The notes: generated by a model not told the origin, from the sequence alone. 64,000 bases of DNA from an uncultured Hyphomicrobiales bacterium (GCA_903902915.1 CAIUWR010000095.1:99296-163295); one strand, 5' to 3'. Shown: positions 1 to 9,674, counted from the first letter of the stretch. A program made the numbers and translations.

Positions 1-130
1 GAATGGCGATGCTGGCGGCGGCGGGCGCATCGAAGATCATGGCGGTGACGCCCGAGCCCAGCGCCAGATCCTGCGCATTGCCGACGCTGACGCCCGGGAC
101 ATCGGTGACGAGATTGCGAAGCATGGTCAT
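1..130 (-). CDS. P1 family peptidase (DmpA/NylC-like), N-terminal fragment
   Basis: Only the first 43 codons lie inside the window; the rest runs off the left edge. The reading starts MTMLRNLVTDVPGVSVGNAQ and continues with a GSGVTAMIFDAPA stretch. This is the usual opening of S58/P1-family N-terminal nucleophile hydrolases (DmpA aminopeptidase, NylC oligomer hydrolase), which cleave themselves and act on amide bonds. The second ATG (124) is an alternative start. It lies 34 bp beyond the stop of the MocA-like gene and in the same direction, so it could be the distal gene of the CO dehydrogenase-like maturation operon. The family call rests on the N-terminal motif only; the catalytic residues are not visible. 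Confidence 0.7.
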   Translation of the reverse strand, partial: MTMLRNLVTDVPGVSVGNAQDLALGSGVTAMIFDAPAAASIAI

Positions 131-164
131 GTTGGGAGTTTACGGGGAATTGGGAGCGCGGCAA

Positions 165-773
165 CTAGTCCAGTCTGGCGAGGGCGTCCGGCGTATCCAC
201 ATCAAACGTCACCGCCCGGCTCTCCACCGGCACTTCCACAATCTCCCCCTGCGCCGCCGCCAGCAGCGCGCGGGCGCCGACATCGCCTGATAGCGCAGCG
301 ACTGCGGGAAACAGCGCGCGCGACAGCAGCACCGGATTGCCCCGTTGGCCGTCGCGCACGGGGGCCACCGCCTTGGTCGAAGTCGTATCCGCGAAAGCCG
401 CTATCAGTCGCCCGATGATCTCAGGCGACACCAGCGGCATGTCGCCCAGCAGCACCAGCGCGCCCGCGCAGTCTGTGGGGACGCAGGCGAGGCCGCGTTG
501 CAGCGAGGACGCGAGGCCGGTGGCGTAGGCTTCATTATGGACGAAGGTCAGCGGCAGGCTGTCCAGCGCGGCGCGCACGGCCTCATCCGCATGGCCCGTC
601 ACCACGATCACCGGGCGCGCGTTGGAGCTCAGCGCCGCCTCGGCCACATGGCGCACCAATGGCTTGCCGCCCATCTGCGCCACCAGCTTGGTCGCGGGGC
701 CAGCCTCTCCCGCCGCGGCGCGGAAGCGGCTGGCTTGCCCGGCGGCAAGAATGATGGCGGCGACGCTACTCAT
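165..773 (-). CDS. MocA-like molybdopterin nucleotidyltransferase
   Basis: A 202-residue GT-A fold nucleotidyltransferase of the MobA/MocA family. The N-terminal nucleotide loop LAAGQASR is at residues 9-16, followed by Lys29. The metal-binding GDMP is at 110-113, RGNPVLL at 144-150 and a GDVGAR motif at 163-168. Members attach CMP or GMP to molybdopterin. In a CO dehydrogenase/xanthine dehydrogenase-type cluster, the cytidylyl form that makes molybdopterin cytosine dinucleotide is the likely activity, though this is inferred from context. The first codons overlap the end of the molybdopterin-binding gene by 8 bases, so it is translationally coupled and is the last clear member of the maturation block. 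Confidence 0.85.
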   Translation of the reverse strand: MSSVAAIILAAGQASRFRAAAGEAGPATKLVAQMGGKPLVRHVAEAALSSNARPVIVVTGHADEAVRAALDSLPLTFVHNEAYATGLASSLQRGLACVPTDCAGALVLLGDMPLVSPEIIGRLIAAFADTTSTKAVAPVRDGQRGNPVLLSRALFPAVAALSGDVGARALLAAAQGEIVEVPVESRAVTFDVDTPDALARLD

Positions 774-1794
774 CGGGGACCGGCGCCTCGCCCGTGCGCG
801 GCTGCCCGCGCGAGACGATCTCCATCAGCAACCCGCCCACGCCCATGCGGCGGATGTCCGCGCCCGTCACGGGCAGGCCCGCCAGTAGGCGGTGCAGCAC
901 CCAGTCGAAGCCGTTCTCCTTGGGCGAGCGCGCGCAACCGGGCGCGCCCAGCACGGGGATCTCGACGCCCTCGCGCGTCAAACCGCCCACCATCAGCAGA
1001 TTGCCCGGATCGACCGGCATGCCGAAATGGGCGATGCGCCCGCCCGCAGCCTCAAGGGATGCCGGGATCACATCGCGCCGGTCGGTGATGGCGGAGGCGC
1101 CATAGACGATCAGCAGATCGCAGAGCGGCGCCATGGTCGCGATGGCCTGCGTGAGGGCGGGGGCCTCATGGGCCACGCGCTCCTCAGCCACCACGCGCGC
1201 GCCAGCGGGGGCGAGACGCCCTTCGAGCACGCGCAGGGTCTTGACGATGGTCGAGGGTTTCAGGCCGGGCAGCAGCGTCGAGATGACGCCGATGCGCAGA
1301 GGCCTGAAGGGCGCCACGGCGAGGCTGAGGCCCTGGGCGGCGTGCAGAGCGCGCTCCAGCGCGGCGCCGGGGACGGCGAAGGGGATGATTTTCACTGTGG
1401 CGACCATCTCGCCCTCCACTACGGTGCGGAAGGCGGGCAGGGTGGCCATGGTGATGGTTTCGTCCACAGCGTTGACGCGGTCTATGCCCGCGCCATCGAA
1501 GGTCAGCACGCCAGCGTTCGTCGCGAAGATGTTGGCGCGTCCGGTGAAAGGCGCCGCGACCTGCACATGCGCGCCCGCCACGCTCTGCGCCAGCCGCAGG
1601 GCCGCCGCATCCTCGCCCACGTCGCCATCCTCCAACTGCGCGACCACGATGTCGCGCAGGCCCGCCGCCTCCAGCAGCGGCAGATGCTCCGCCCGCACCA
1701 CGTCGCCTTTTTTCAGCACGAGTCCGTCATGGCGCACCGCATGGGCGACGATGCCGCCAATGGACTGCGCAAGCGCGACAGGCCCAAACCTCAC
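766..1794 (-). CDS. molybdopterin-binding protein (MoeA/CinA-like MoCF domain)
   Basis: A 342-residue protein. The N-terminal part (about 1-150) resembles the SAF-like N-domain found before MoCF domains. The MoCF-like molybdopterin-binding fold spans about 165-325, with IVYGASAITDRRDVIPA from residue 229 and GMPVDPGNLL at 258-267. The family binds molybdopterin and probably presents the cofactor to the downstream nucleotidyltransferase. The start is GTG at 1794, whose GTGA overlaps the stop of the preceding XdhC gene. The context (cox maturation genes on both sides) supports a role in cofactor handling for the CoxSLM enzyme. The exact reaction cannot be read from sequence. Confidence 0.8.
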   Translation of the reverse strand: MRFGPVALAQSIGGIVAHAVRHDGLVLKKGDVVRAEHLPLLEAAGLRDIVVAQLEDGDVGEDAAALRLAQSVAGAHVQVAAPFTGRANIFATNAGVLTFDGAGIDRVNAVDETITMATLPAFRTVVEGEMVATVKIIPFAVPGAALERALHAAQGLSLAVAPFRPLRIGVISTLLPGLKPSTIVKTLRVLEGRLAPAGARVVAEERVAHEAPALTQAIATMAPLCDLLIVYGASAITDRRDVIPASLEAAGGRIAHFGMPVDPGNLLMVGGLTREGVEIPVLGAPGCARSPKENGFDWVLHRLLAGLPVTGADIRRMGVGGLLMEIVSRGQPRTGEAPVPDE

Positions 1795-2492
1795 GCCTGC
1801 GGCTCCGCGCGCAGGGGCTTCTTGCGCAGCGCCGCGATGATCTCACCCAGCACCGCGACCGCGATTTCGGCGGGCGAGACCGAGCCGATGTCAAGGCCGA
1901 TGGGGGCGTGGATGCGCGCGAGATCAGCCTCGTTGAAGCCCTCGGCCATCATGCGCTCAACCCGCTTGGCATGTGTCTTCCGCGAGCCCAGCGCGCCGAT
2001 GTAGAAACATTCGGCCCGCAGCGCTGCGATGAGCGCAGGATCGTCGATCTTGGGGTCGTGGGTCAGCAGGCAGACGCCCGTGTAGCGGTCGATGCGCAAA
2101 TCGGGCAGGGCGTCCTGCGGCCATTGCGCGATCACCTTCACATCAGGGAAGCGTTCGGGCGTGGCGAAAGCGGTGCGCGGATCAAGGATCGTGAGATCGA
2201 ATCCGGCGAGCTTGGCCATGGGCGCCAGGGCCTGACTGATATGCACCGCGCCCACGCACAGAATGCGCACCGGGGGAACCTGCACGGTGAGGAAATAGGC
2301 GCGGCCATCGACCTCCACGCTGCGGCTCTTGCCCATGCGCAGGGCCGCGTCGAGCTGTTCGGCCAGAACGTCGCCAGCGATGTCCGCGCCCTTCACAAGG
2401 CGCTGTTCGCCCGATTGCGTGTCGGTGATGAGCACGGCGGCGCGGCGCGCGGCGCGTTCCTCGTTGAGGGTCTTGAGGAGTTCGAGGCGCAT
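1791..2492 (-). CDS. XdhC/CoxI-family maturation protein, with Rossmann domain
   Basis: A 233-residue XdhC-family protein. Residues about 1-70 look like a shortened N-terminal domain. Residues 76-225 form the C-terminal Rossmann-like domain, with GAVHISQAL at 81-89, LTHDPKID at 143-150 and the family signature YIGALGSRKTHAKR at 164-177. XdhC proteins bind molybdenum cofactor and help install the sulfurated cofactor in xanthine dehydrogenase-type enzymes. The start ATG shares one base with the stop of the upstream 107-residue XdhC-domain gene (TGATG). The two are evidently made together and may act as a split version of one larger XdhC. Its target is most likely CoxL. Confidence 0.85.
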   Translation of the reverse strand: MRLELLKTLNEERAARRAAVLITDTQSGEQRLVKGADIAGDVLAEQLDAALRMGKSRSVEVDGRAYFLTVQVPPVRILCVGAVHISQALAPMAKLAGFDLTILDPRTAFATPERFPDVKVIAQWPQDALPDLRIDRYTGVCLLTHDPKIDDPALIAALRAECFYIGALGSRKTHAKRVERMMAEGFNEADLARIHAPIGLDIGSVSPAEIAVAVLGEIIAALRKKPLRAEPQA

Positions 2493-2815
2493 CAGTCCAC
2501 CCGTTCGACAAAGACGCGAATGCGGCCGCCGCAGGATAGGCCCACGCGCCAGGCGGTTTCGTCCGCCACGCCAAATTCGATGGTGCGCGGCTTGCCGTCC
2601 GCGATCACCTCAGCGGCCTCGGCCACGACCGCGCCTTCGACGCAGCCGCCCGAAACCGAGCCCAGAAAATTGCCGTCTTCGTCGATGACCAGATGGCTGC
2701 CGACGGGGCGGGGCGCCGAGCCCCATGTGTCGATCACGGTGGCGATGGCCACGCCTTTGCCAGACCCTTTCCAGACCTCGGCCTGGCTGAGAATGTCGTC
2801 GTCGCTGGCGAGCAT
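2492..2815 (-). CDS. XdhC/CoxF N-terminal-domain protein
   Basis: A 107-residue protein consisting of just the XdhC_CoxI domain: GSAPR at 32-36, SGGCVE at 55-60 and LSCGGRI at 93-99 are the conserved landmarks. The start at 2815 is chosen over the longer open frame because a GGGAGG ribosome site lies about 5 bases upstream and the family N-terminus begins here. Typical XdhC/CoxF proteins carry this domain fused to the Rossmann domain that is here encoded by the next gene. A role in molybdenum-cofactor insertion or sulfuration is inferred from the family and from the adjoining coxD and coxE. Confidence 0.82.
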   Translation of the reverse strand: MLASDDDILSQAEVWKGSGKGVAIATVIDTWGSAPRPVGSHLVIDEDGNFLGSVSGGCVEGAVVAEAAEVIADGKPRTIEFGVADETAWRVGLSCGGRIRVFVERVD

Positions 2816-2885
2816 GGAGCCTCCCACGAATTGGTTTGAAATCGCGCCGCGAATATAGGCCCCCGCTGGCGTGGGCACAATGATG

Positions 2886-4106
2886 TCACCCGGTCCGGCG
2901 CAGCCAGAGCCGCGGGTCTGTGCCGGAGGCGCCCGCTTCGCCCGACAGCGCCTGCACGAGGTCGGCGATGGAGGCGAGGTTATGGACCGGGCGGAATTCG
3001 TCCACATGGGGCAGAATGGCGCGGACGCCCTGCGCGCGCGGCTCGAAACGATCATAGCGCAGCAGCGGGTTCAGCCAGATGAGGCGGCGGCAGCTCTTGT
3101 GCAGGCGCTCCATCTCGCGGCCCAGCTCCTTGGCGCCATCGCGCTCCAGCCCATCGGTGAAGAGCAGCACGCTGGCGCCCTGGCCCAGCACCCGGCGCGA
3201 CCAGAGGCGGTTGAACTCGTGCATGGATGTGGCGATGCGCGTGCCGCCCGACCAGTCCTCCACATGGGCCGTGCAGGCGGCCAGCGCCTCGTCCGGATCC
3301 TTGTGGCGCAGCGCGCGCGTGACATTGGTGAGTCGCGTGCCGAACAGAAACACATGTACCCGCCCGCGCTCTTCCCCCAGCGCGTGCAGGAAATGCAGGA
3401 ACACGCGGGTGTAGTCGCTCATGGAGCCGGAAATGTCGCAGATGGCGACGATGGGCGGACGGCGCATGGTGGGCGCGCGGAACGCCAGCTCGATGGAGGC
3501 GCCGCCCGCGCGCAGGCTGCGGCGGAAGCTGCGGCGCGGGTCGATGCGCAACCCCTTGGGGTCAGGCGTGAAGCGGCGGGTGCGCAGCTCGTCGCGGTCC
3601 ATGCGCATTTTCGAAATGGCGGCCTTGGCGCGGGCGATCTCCTCCGCGCTCATCTGCGCGAAGTCCTTGCGTTGCAGCACTTCCTGTTCCGACATGGTGA
3701 GCCGGTAATCCAGCTCCACCTGCGGCTTCTCCTGCTTCTTGTCCTCGCGTTTGAACATGGCGTCGGAGACGCGCGAGGCGCCGGGCGGGGCCTTGGCCTT
3801 TTCGGGATTGGCGGGCTCGGCCACCGGCGAGAGCATGGCCAGCAGCTTGTCGAGAAACCCGCGCTTGCGCCAGAAAATGTCGAAGGCCTGATGGAAGATC
3901 AGATCATGCTCGTGCTTCTTCACCAAAATCGCGTGCAGCGTGGCGCGGAAATCCTCGCGGGAGCCGATGCCCGCCACTTCCACCGCGCGCACGGCGTCCA
4001 GCGTCGCGCCCGGACCAACCGGCAGCCCCGCCGCCCGCAAAGCGCGGGCGAAATAAAGGATGTTCTGCGCGAGGCGGCCCGTGCCTGCGGGAGGGGCGCC
4101 CGCCAT
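2886..4106 (-). CDS. coxE: CoxE, VWA-domain partner of the MoxR ATPase
   Basis: A 406-residue protein whose C-terminal half is a von Willebrand factor A domain with the metal-ion-dependent adhesion site DISGSMS at residues 224-230. The middle (about 100-200) is charged and low in complexity. CoxE works with the AAA+ ATPase CoxD; in Oligotropha carboxidovorans this pair is linked to maturation of the copper/sulfur/molybdenum site of CO dehydrogenase. The ATG at 4106 lies one base after the coxD stop, giving tight coupling. A start 12 codons upstream inside coxD is possible but less natural. Confidence 0.88.
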   Translation of the reverse strand: MAGAPPAGTGRLAQNILYFARALRAAGLPVGPGATLDAVRAVEVAGIGSREDFRATLHAILVKKHEHDLIFHQAFDIFWRKRGFLDKLLAMLSPVAEPANPEKAKAPPGASRVSDAMFKREDKKQEKPQVELDYRLTMSEQEVLQRKDFAQMSAEEIARAKAAISKMRMDRDELRTRRFTPDPKGLRIDPRRSFRRSLRAGGASIELAFRAPTMRRPPIVAICDISGSMSDYTRVFLHFLHALGEERGRVHVFLFGTRLTNVTRALRHKDPDEALAACTAHVEDWSGGTRIATSMHEFNRLWSRRVLGQGASVLLFTDGLERDGAKELGREMERLHKSCRRLIWLNPLLRYDRFEPRAQGVRAILPHVDEFRPVHNLASIADLVQALSGEAGASGTDPRLWLRRTG

Positions 4107-4107
4107 G

Positions 4108-5019
4108 TCAGACCGCCCGCAGTTCGGCGCGCACTTCGTCAATCAGATCCTGCGCCTTCGTGCCCTGCATGCGCGCGATGTCGTCCTGATATTTGAGCAA
4201 TACGCCCAGCGTATCGGAGACCTGCGCAGGGTCCAGCGCCACCGCGTCAAGTTCGGTCAGGGCGGTGGCCCAGTCCAGCGTTTCGGCGACGCCGGGCTGC
4301 TTGAACAGATCCTGCTTGCGCAGCTTCTGCACGAAGGCGACCAGCTCCTGCGTCAGGCGCTCGGGCGCATCGGGCGCCTTGGCGCGCAGGATGGCGCGCT
4401 CGCGCTCTTCATCGGGATAGTCGATCCAGTGATAGAGGCAACGGCGCTTCAGCGCATCGTGGATTTCGCGGGTGCGGTTGGAGGTGATGATCACGATGGG
4501 CGGATGCTGCGCGCGGATCGTGCCAAGCTCAGGAATGGTGATCTGATAATCCGACAGCACTTCCAGCAAGAAGGCCTCGAAGGCCTCGTCCGTGCGGTCG
4601 AGCTCGTCGATGAGCAGGATCGGCGGACCTTCGGTGGAGGGCTCCAGCGCGCGCAACAGGGCGCGTTTCACCAGATAGCGCTCGGAGAAAATGTCATGCT
4701 CCAGACGGCCCCGGTCGGTCTCGCCGGACGCCTCGGCGAGGCGGATCGCCATCATCTGCTGGGCGTAGTTCCACTCATAGACCGCCGAGGAAATGTCGAG
4801 ACCCTCGTAGCATTGCAGGCGGATGAGCGGGCGCCCCAGGGCTGCGGAGAGAACCTTGGCGATCTCCGTCTTGCCAACCCCCGCCTCGCCTTCGAGGAAC
4901 AGCGGGCGTTGCAGACGCAGCGAGAGAAACAGCACGGTCGCCAGCGTCCGGTCCGCCACATAATTGGCGGCGGCGAGGAGATCGAGCGTTTCGTCGATGG
5001 AGGTGGGGAGTTGGGTCAC
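4108..5019 (-). CDS. coxD: CoxD, MoxR-family AAA+ ATPase
   Basis: A 303-residue MoxR-type AAA+ ATPase with Walker A GEAGVGKTE at residues 44-52 and Walker B LLIDELDR at 135-142, followed by sensor-region residues. CoxD is an ATP-dependent chaperone needed to assemble the active site of CO dehydrogenase in Oligotropha, acting with CoxE. The start is GTG at 5019: it gives the normal family length and N-terminus (VTQLPTSIDET) and has an AGAGGC-type ribosome site upstream, whereas the longer frame adds 38 residues without similarity. It opens the maturation block, separated from coxM by a terminator and a hairpin repeat. Confidence 0.88.
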   Translation of the reverse strand: MTQLPTSIDETLDLLAAANYVADRTLATVLFLSLRLQRPLFLEGEAGVGKTEIAKVLSAALGRPLIRLQCYEGLDISSAVYEWNYAQQMMAIRLAEASGETDRGRLEHDIFSERYLVKRALLRALEPSTEGPPILLIDELDRTDEAFEAFLLEVLSDYQITIPELGTIRAQHPPIVIITSNRTREIHDALKRRCLYHWIDYPDEERERAILRAKAPDAPERLTQELVAFVQKLRKQDLFKQPGVAETLDWATALTELDAVALDPAQVSDTLGVLLKYQDDIARMQGTKAQDLIDEVRAELRAV

Positions 5020-5134
5020 GCCTGTTCGCCTCTTGGTTCCGTTGGCGCAACAATGCCAGTTGATCGGGCGCGGAGCAATCGGCTGGCTTATCGGCCAATC
5101 TAAATGAAGCGGCAATTCGCTGCCGGCGTGCATG

Positions 5135-5251
5135 AACCCCGGGAGGGGCGACGTCTCGTCGCCCTTTTGGTGTTCCTCGGTGGGGTGACGTCCTCGTCAC
5201 CCCATGTGTCGGAAGGAACCCGGACGACGGGACGTCGTCCCTCCCGGGTTT
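5135..5251. repeat. multi-hairpin intergenic repeat, copy 1 (three hairpins)
   Basis: An intergenic element bounded by inverted ends that each contain CCGGGAGG or its complement. Inside are three separate hairpins: arms 5146-5153/5157-5164 (GGGCGACG), 5182-5190/5195-5203 (GGGGTGACG) and 5222-5229/5233-5240 (GGACGACG). All stems are perfect with 3-4 base loops. The same layout recurs at 45947-46215 and 61413-61526. It fills the gap between coxM and coxD; no gene of its own is visible, and the short open frames across it are products of the palindromes. Confidence 0.85.
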
Positions 5252-5300
5252 CGCCTTTGCCTGCAATATTGCGTTTCGGCTCTGGCCAGCTCAATTCAAC

Positions 5301-5333
5301 AAAAAGCCCCGGACCCTTGCGGCTCCGGGGCTT
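5301..5333 (-). terminator. Rho-independent terminator of coxSLM
   Basis: Arms AAGCCCCGGA (5304-5313) and TCCGGGGCTT (5324-5333) form a strong stem with a 10-base loop. On the minus strand the stem is followed by a T run (5305-5301). It lies 22 bp after the coxM stop, so it should end the coxSLM transcript and leave coxD onward to another promoter or to read-through. Confidence 0.8.
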
Positions 5334-5354
5334 GCCTATTCGATGCGCCTCAGC

Positions 5355-6152
5355 TCAGGCGGCGGCGGCGACCGCGCGCTTGGCCATGACCGTGATCAGG
5401 TGGGCGCGGTACTCGGCGTCCGCGTGGATGTCGGAGTTGAGGCCCGAGGCGGGGACGGCGAGGCCGTCGAGGGCGGCGGGGGTGAAGCTGGCTTCCAGCG
5501 CCGCCTCGAAGTCCGCCACGCGGAACACGCCGCGCGAGCCCGCGCCCGTCACCGCCACGCGCACATGGGCGCCGACCTTCGCCACGAACACGCCGACCAG
5601 CGCATAGCGCGAGGCGGGGTTGCGGAACTTCTGATAGTTCGCCTTGTCCGCTACGGGGAACGAGATGCTGGTGATGATCTCGCCCTCTTCCAGCGCCGTT
5701 TCGAACATGCCCTGGAAGAAGTCGTCCGCCTTGATGGCGCGCTTGTTGGTGGTGATCGTGGCGCCCAACGCCAGACAGGCGGAGGGATAATCCGCCGCCG
5801 GATCGTTGTTGGCGACGGAGCCGCCGATGGTGCCCTTGTTGCGCACGGCGGGGTCGCCGATCATGCCAGCCAGCGCCGCCAGCGCGGGAATGGCGGCCTT
5901 GACCTCGGGGGACGTCGCGACAGTCACATGGCGGGTGAGCGCCTTGATGGTCACGACGCCGTCCTTCACCGAAATGCCGCGCAAATCGTCGATGCGCGAC
6001 AGGTCGATCAGATCGGAAGGGCCAGCGAGGCGCTGCTTCATGGTTGGCAATAGCGTCTGCCCACCGGCCAGCAGCTTGCCATCCGCGTGATCGCCCGCAA
6101 GCGACACGGCCTCGGAGACGGAGCCGGGGCGGTGATAAGCGAATTCATACAT
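5355..6152 (-). CDS. coxM: CO dehydrogenase-like FAD-binding medium subunit
   Basis: A 265-residue subunit with the two FAD-binding motifs of the xanthine oxidase family: AGGQTLLP at residues 29-36 and TIGGSVANNDPAADYP at 108-123. It carries electrons from the iron-sulfur subunit to FAD. The ATG at 6152 is preferred because GGAGA lies about 6 bases upstream and MYEFAYHRPGS is the family N-terminus. It is the last gene of an S-L-M order, the arrangement typical of form II (form I clusters run M-S-L). It lies 62 bp downstream of coxL. Confidence 0.92.
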   Translation of the reverse strand: MYEFAYHRPGSVSEAVSLAGDHADGKLLAGGQTLLPTMKQRLAGPSDLIDLSRIDDLRGISVKDGVVTIKALTRHVTVATSPEVKAAIPALAALAGMIGDPAVRNKGTIGGSVANNDPAADYPSACLALGATITTNKRAIKADDFFQGMFETALEEGEIITSISFPVADKANYQKFRNPASRYALVGVFVAKVGAHVRVAVTGAGSRGVFRVADFEAALEASFTPAALDGLAVPASGLNSDIHADAEYRAHLITVMAKRAVAAAA

Positions 6153-6214
6153 GGTCGTCTCCATCAGGTTCGTCGGCGAACCAACGAGAAGGAATCCGGC
6201 TTGCGCCGGGAAAA

Positions 6215-8581
6215 TTACTGCGCCGCGATCTTCTGGACGGCCCTTTGCGCGGCCCGCCACAGAACTTGCGGCGTCGCGGGCATGGGCACGTCCTCATGGC
6301 CGACCGCGTCGGTCAGGGCGTTGATGACGGCGGGCGGCGAGGCGATGGCGCCGGCCTCCCCGCAGCCCTTGATGCCCAGCGGGTTGGAGGGGCAGGGCGT
6401 GTTCGTCACCGCGATGTCATAGGAGAGCAGATCGCCGGCGCGCGGCATCTGGTAATCCATATAGCTCGCCGTGAGAAGCTGGCCGTCCTTATTGTAGACT
6501 GCGCCTTCGAATAGCGCCTGTCCGACGCCTTGCGCAATGCCGCCATGCACCTGACCTTCGACAATCATCGGATTGATGAGATTGCCGAAATCATCCACGG
6601 CCGTCCATTTGTCGATGGTCACGATCCCGGTCTGGGGGTCGATCTCCAGCTCGCAAATATGCACGCCTGCGGGGAAAGTGAAGTTGGTTGGGTCGTAGAA
6701 GGCCCCTTCCTTCAGGCCGGGCTCCAGTTCCTGCCCGGAGAATTTATGCGCGACATAGGCTTGCAGGGCGAGCGACGCGAAGTCGATCGCCTTGTCGGTG
6801 CCCTTCACGGAGAACTTGCCGTCCTTGAATTCGATGTCCTCCGGGGAGGCCTCCAACACATGGCCCGCCACTTTTTTCGCCTTGGCCTCGATCTTGTCGA
6901 GCGCCTTCACGATGGCGGACATGCCGACCGCGCCCGAGCGCGAGCCATAGGTGCCCATGCCCATCTGCACCTTGTCGGTGTCGCCGTGGATGATCGCCAC
7001 ATTGTCGATGGAGATGCCGAGCCGGTCGGAGACCAGCTGCGCAAACGTCGTCTCGTGGCCCTGCCCATGGGAATGGGAGCCCGTGAGAACCTCCACCGTG
7101 CCGACCGGGTTCACGCGGATTTCCGCGCTTTCCCACAGGCCGACGCCAGCGCCCAGCGAGCCCACCGCCGCCGATGGGGCGATGCCGCAAGCCTCGATAT
7201 AGGCGGAGATGCCGATGCCGCGCAGCAGGCCCTTGCGCGCCGATTCCGCCTTGCGCTTGCCGATATTCGCGTAGTCGGCCAGCTCCAGCGCCTTGTCCAG
7301 CGCCTGCGGATAGTCGCCGCCGTCGTAGCACATGATGACGGGGGTCTGATGGGGGAAGGTGGTCACGAAGTTCTGGCGGCGGAACTCAGCCGGATCGCGG
7401 CCGATTTCGCGCGCGGCCACTTCCATCAGCCGCTCGATGACGAAGGTCGCCTCGGGGCGTCCCGCGCCGCGATAGGCGTCCACGGGGGCGGTGTTGGTGT
7501 AGACGCCGTCCACCTCCGCGTAGATCGCGGGAATGTTGTACTGGCCAGACAGCAGCGGCGCATAAAGATAGGTCGGCACCGCCGAGGAGAAGGTGGAGAG
7601 ATAGGCGCCGAGATTGGCGGTCGTCTTCACCCGCAGGCCAAGAATCTTGCCCGCCGCGTCCAGCGCCAGCTGCGCATGGGTGACATGGTCGCGGCCATGC
7701 GCGTCGGCGAGGAAGGCCTCCGTGCGGTCGGAGGTCCATTTGACGGGACGGCGCACCTTCTTGGCGGCCCAGACGCAGATCGTCTCTTCCGCATAAATGA
7801 AGATCTTCGAGCCGAAGCCGCCGCCCACATCGGGGGCGATGACGCGCAATTTATGCTCGGGCGCGATGCCGATGAAGGCGGAGAGCACCAGGCGCGCCAC
7901 ATGGGGATTCTGGCTGGTGGTGTAGAGCGTGAAGCATTCGGAGCCCTCGTCATAGTCGCCCACCGCCGCGCGCGGCTCCATGGGGTTGGGGACGAGGCGG
8001 TTGTTGACGATTTCCAGCGTGGTGACATGAGCGGCCTTGGCGAAGGCGGCGTCGGTCGGTTCCTTTTCGCCCAGCTTCCAGTCATAGACCATATTGTCTG
8101 GCGCAACGTCATGCACGACCGGCGCGCCGGGCCTGGCGGCGGAGGCCGTATCGGCGTTGGCGGGCAGCACGGTGTAGTCGACCACGACCTTCTCCGCCGC
8201 GTCGCGCGCGATGGTGTAGGTCTCGGCGATCACGACCGCCACATGGTCGCCCACATAGCGCACCTTGCCTTGCGCGAGCGCGGGATGGGCGCCCGCCTTC
8301 ATGGGCGAGCCGTCCTTGGAATGGATCATCCAGCCGCAGATCAGGCCGCCCACCTTGTCGGCGGCGATGTCGTCGCCGGTGAGCACGGCGAGCACGCCCT
8401 TCATCTTCAGGGCCGCCGATGCGTCGATTCCGTTGATCGCCGCATGGGCGTGGGGCGAGCGGACGAAAAAGGCGTAGGTCTGGCCGGGACGATTGATGTC
8501 GTCGGTGTAGCGGCCCTTACCGGTAATAAAACGAAAATCTTCCTTACGGCGGACGGATGCGCCAATGCCTGTCGCGGTCAT
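6215..8581 (-). CDS. coxL: form II CO dehydrogenase-like molybdenum large subunit
   Basis: A 788-residue molybdopterin-binding catalytic subunit of the xanthine oxidase family. The active-site loop reads AYRGAGR at residues 368-374, the diagnostic motif of form II; form I (proven CO oxidisers) has AYXCSFR with the copper-ligand cysteine. The C-terminal [15 protein letters not shown] contains the expected catalytic glutamate. ATG 8581 has GGGGAGA about 7 bases upstream. Without the active-site cysteine, CO oxidation is uncertain, and a different aldehyde or heterocycle substrate is possible. It lies between coxS and coxM and is almost certainly part of one (SLM)2 complex in the cytoplasm. Confidence 0.93.
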   Translation of the reverse strand: MTATGIGASVRRKEDFRFITGKGRYTDDINRPGQTYAFFVRSPHAHAAINGIDASAALKMKGVLAVLTGDDIAADKVGGLICGWMIHSKDGSPMKAGAHPALAQGKVRYVGDHVAVVIAETYTIARDAAEKVVVDYTVLPANADTASAARPGAPVVHDVAPDNMVYDWKLGEKEPTDAAFAKAAHVTTLEIVNNRLVPNPMEPRAAVGDYDEGSECFTLYTTSQNPHVARLVLSAFIGIAPEHKLRVIAPDVGGGFGSKIFIYAEETICVWAAKKVRRPVKWTSDRTEAFLADAHGRDHVTHAQLALDAAGKILGLRVKTTANLGAYLSTFSSAVPTYLYAPLLSGQYNIPAIYAEVDGVYTNTAPVDAYRGAGRPEATFVIERLMEVAAREIGRDPAEFRRQNFVTTFPHQTPVIMCYDGGDYPQALDKALELADYANIGKRKAESARKGLLRGIGISAYIEACGIAPSAAVGSLGAGVGLWESAEIRVNPVGTVEVLTGSHSHGQGHETTFAQLVSDRLGISIDNVAIIHGDTDKVQMGMGTYGSRSGAVGMSAIVKALDKIEAKAKKVAGHVLEASPEDIEFKDGKFSVKGTDKAIDFASLALQAYVAHKFSGQELEPGLKEGAFYDPTNFTFPAGVHICELEIDPQTGIVTIDKWTAVDDFGNLINPMIVEGQVHGGIAQGVGQALFEGAVYNKDGQLLTASYMDYQMPRAGDLLSYDIAVTNTPCPSNPLGIKGCGEAGAIASPPAVINALTDAVGHEDVPMPATPQVLWRAAQRAVQKIAAQ

Positions 8582-8650
8582 CGTTTCGTCTCCCCAAAAA
8601 ATACATGAAGGACGTCGCGCCGGAAAACCCGGCGCGCCCGGTTGTTCGGC

Positions 8651-9130
<480 letters not shown>

Positions 9131-9299
9131 GGGCATTCCTCCAAAGGCATAAACTGAAGCAAATCTGATATGCCGAACGGGCGGCGTCAAGCAAACACTT
9201 GCTTGGTCCAGAGGGTAAATAGGCGTGGAGGGCGCGTCCTCTTGTCTCCCCCGATCATTCGTGAAAAACTTGAGCTTGTCCAATATCGGGGGCGCAGCC

Positions 9300-9674
9300 A
9301 TGGATATGAGCAAAGAAGTCCGCATCGCCAATGACTTGACCAGCCGCTGGGCGCAGGCCTTCGGCGCGCGCGACCTTGATGGACTGGCCGCGCTCTATGC
9401 GCCGGAGGTCCTGTTCTTCGGATCGACGCCGCAGCTTTTCCGGGGTCACGAGGGCGTGCGCGCCTATTTCGCCGGACTTCCAGCCGCCGTTGCGCTGGAA
9501 ACCTTCGAGGAGCTGGAGCTGGTTCACGTGGCGCCGGGCGTCTTCGCCGCGGCTGGCTTCTTCCGGTTTCGATTGGGCGCCGAGGCTTTGCGCTTCCGGC
9601 TGACCTGGGTGGTGGTTTCGCGCGACGGAGGCTGGGTCATCGCCCAACACCACGCCGCGCGCTGCGATGCTTAA
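9300..9674 (+). CDS. NTF2/SnoaL-like protein
   Basis: A 124-residue single-domain protein with the cone-shaped NTF2-like pattern: an N-terminal helix ([20 protein letters not shown]), then [19 protein letters not shown] and a C-terminal strand ending WVIAQHHAA, as in SnoaL and the SgcJ/EcaC group. These folds serve as small hydrolases, isomerases or binding domains; no catalytic residue can be assigned. The start at 9300 gives the family N-terminus. It is transcribed divergently from coxS and overlaps coxG by 4 bases tail to tail, so a link to the cox cluster is only positional. Confidence 0.7.
   Translation: MDMSKEVRIANDLTSRWAQAFGARDLDGLAALYAPEVLFFGSTPQLFRGHEGVRAYFAGLPAAVALETFEELELVHVAPGVFAAAGFFRFRLGAEALRFRLTWVVVSRDGGWVIAQHHAARCDA

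Noticed and set aside
3..290. Plus-strand frame at the left edge
   Set aside because: It is opposite the P1 peptidase start and runs into the MocA gene; the minus-strand reading matches a known family.
892..2858. Long plus-strand frames opposite the molybdopterin and XdhC genes
   Set aside because: Shadow frames; the minus-strand genes overlap in coupled starts and carry family motifs.
5104..5607. Open frames crossing the hairpin repeat before coxM
   Set aside because: Created by the GC-rich palindromes; no ribosome site or recognisable protein, and part overlaps coxM on the other strand.
6530..8608. 692-codon plus-strand frame opposite coxL
   Set aside because: It is antisense to coxL, which has all catalytic motifs; the frame lacks a ribosome site and has the Arg/His/Gly-rich composition typical of shadows in GC-rich genes.
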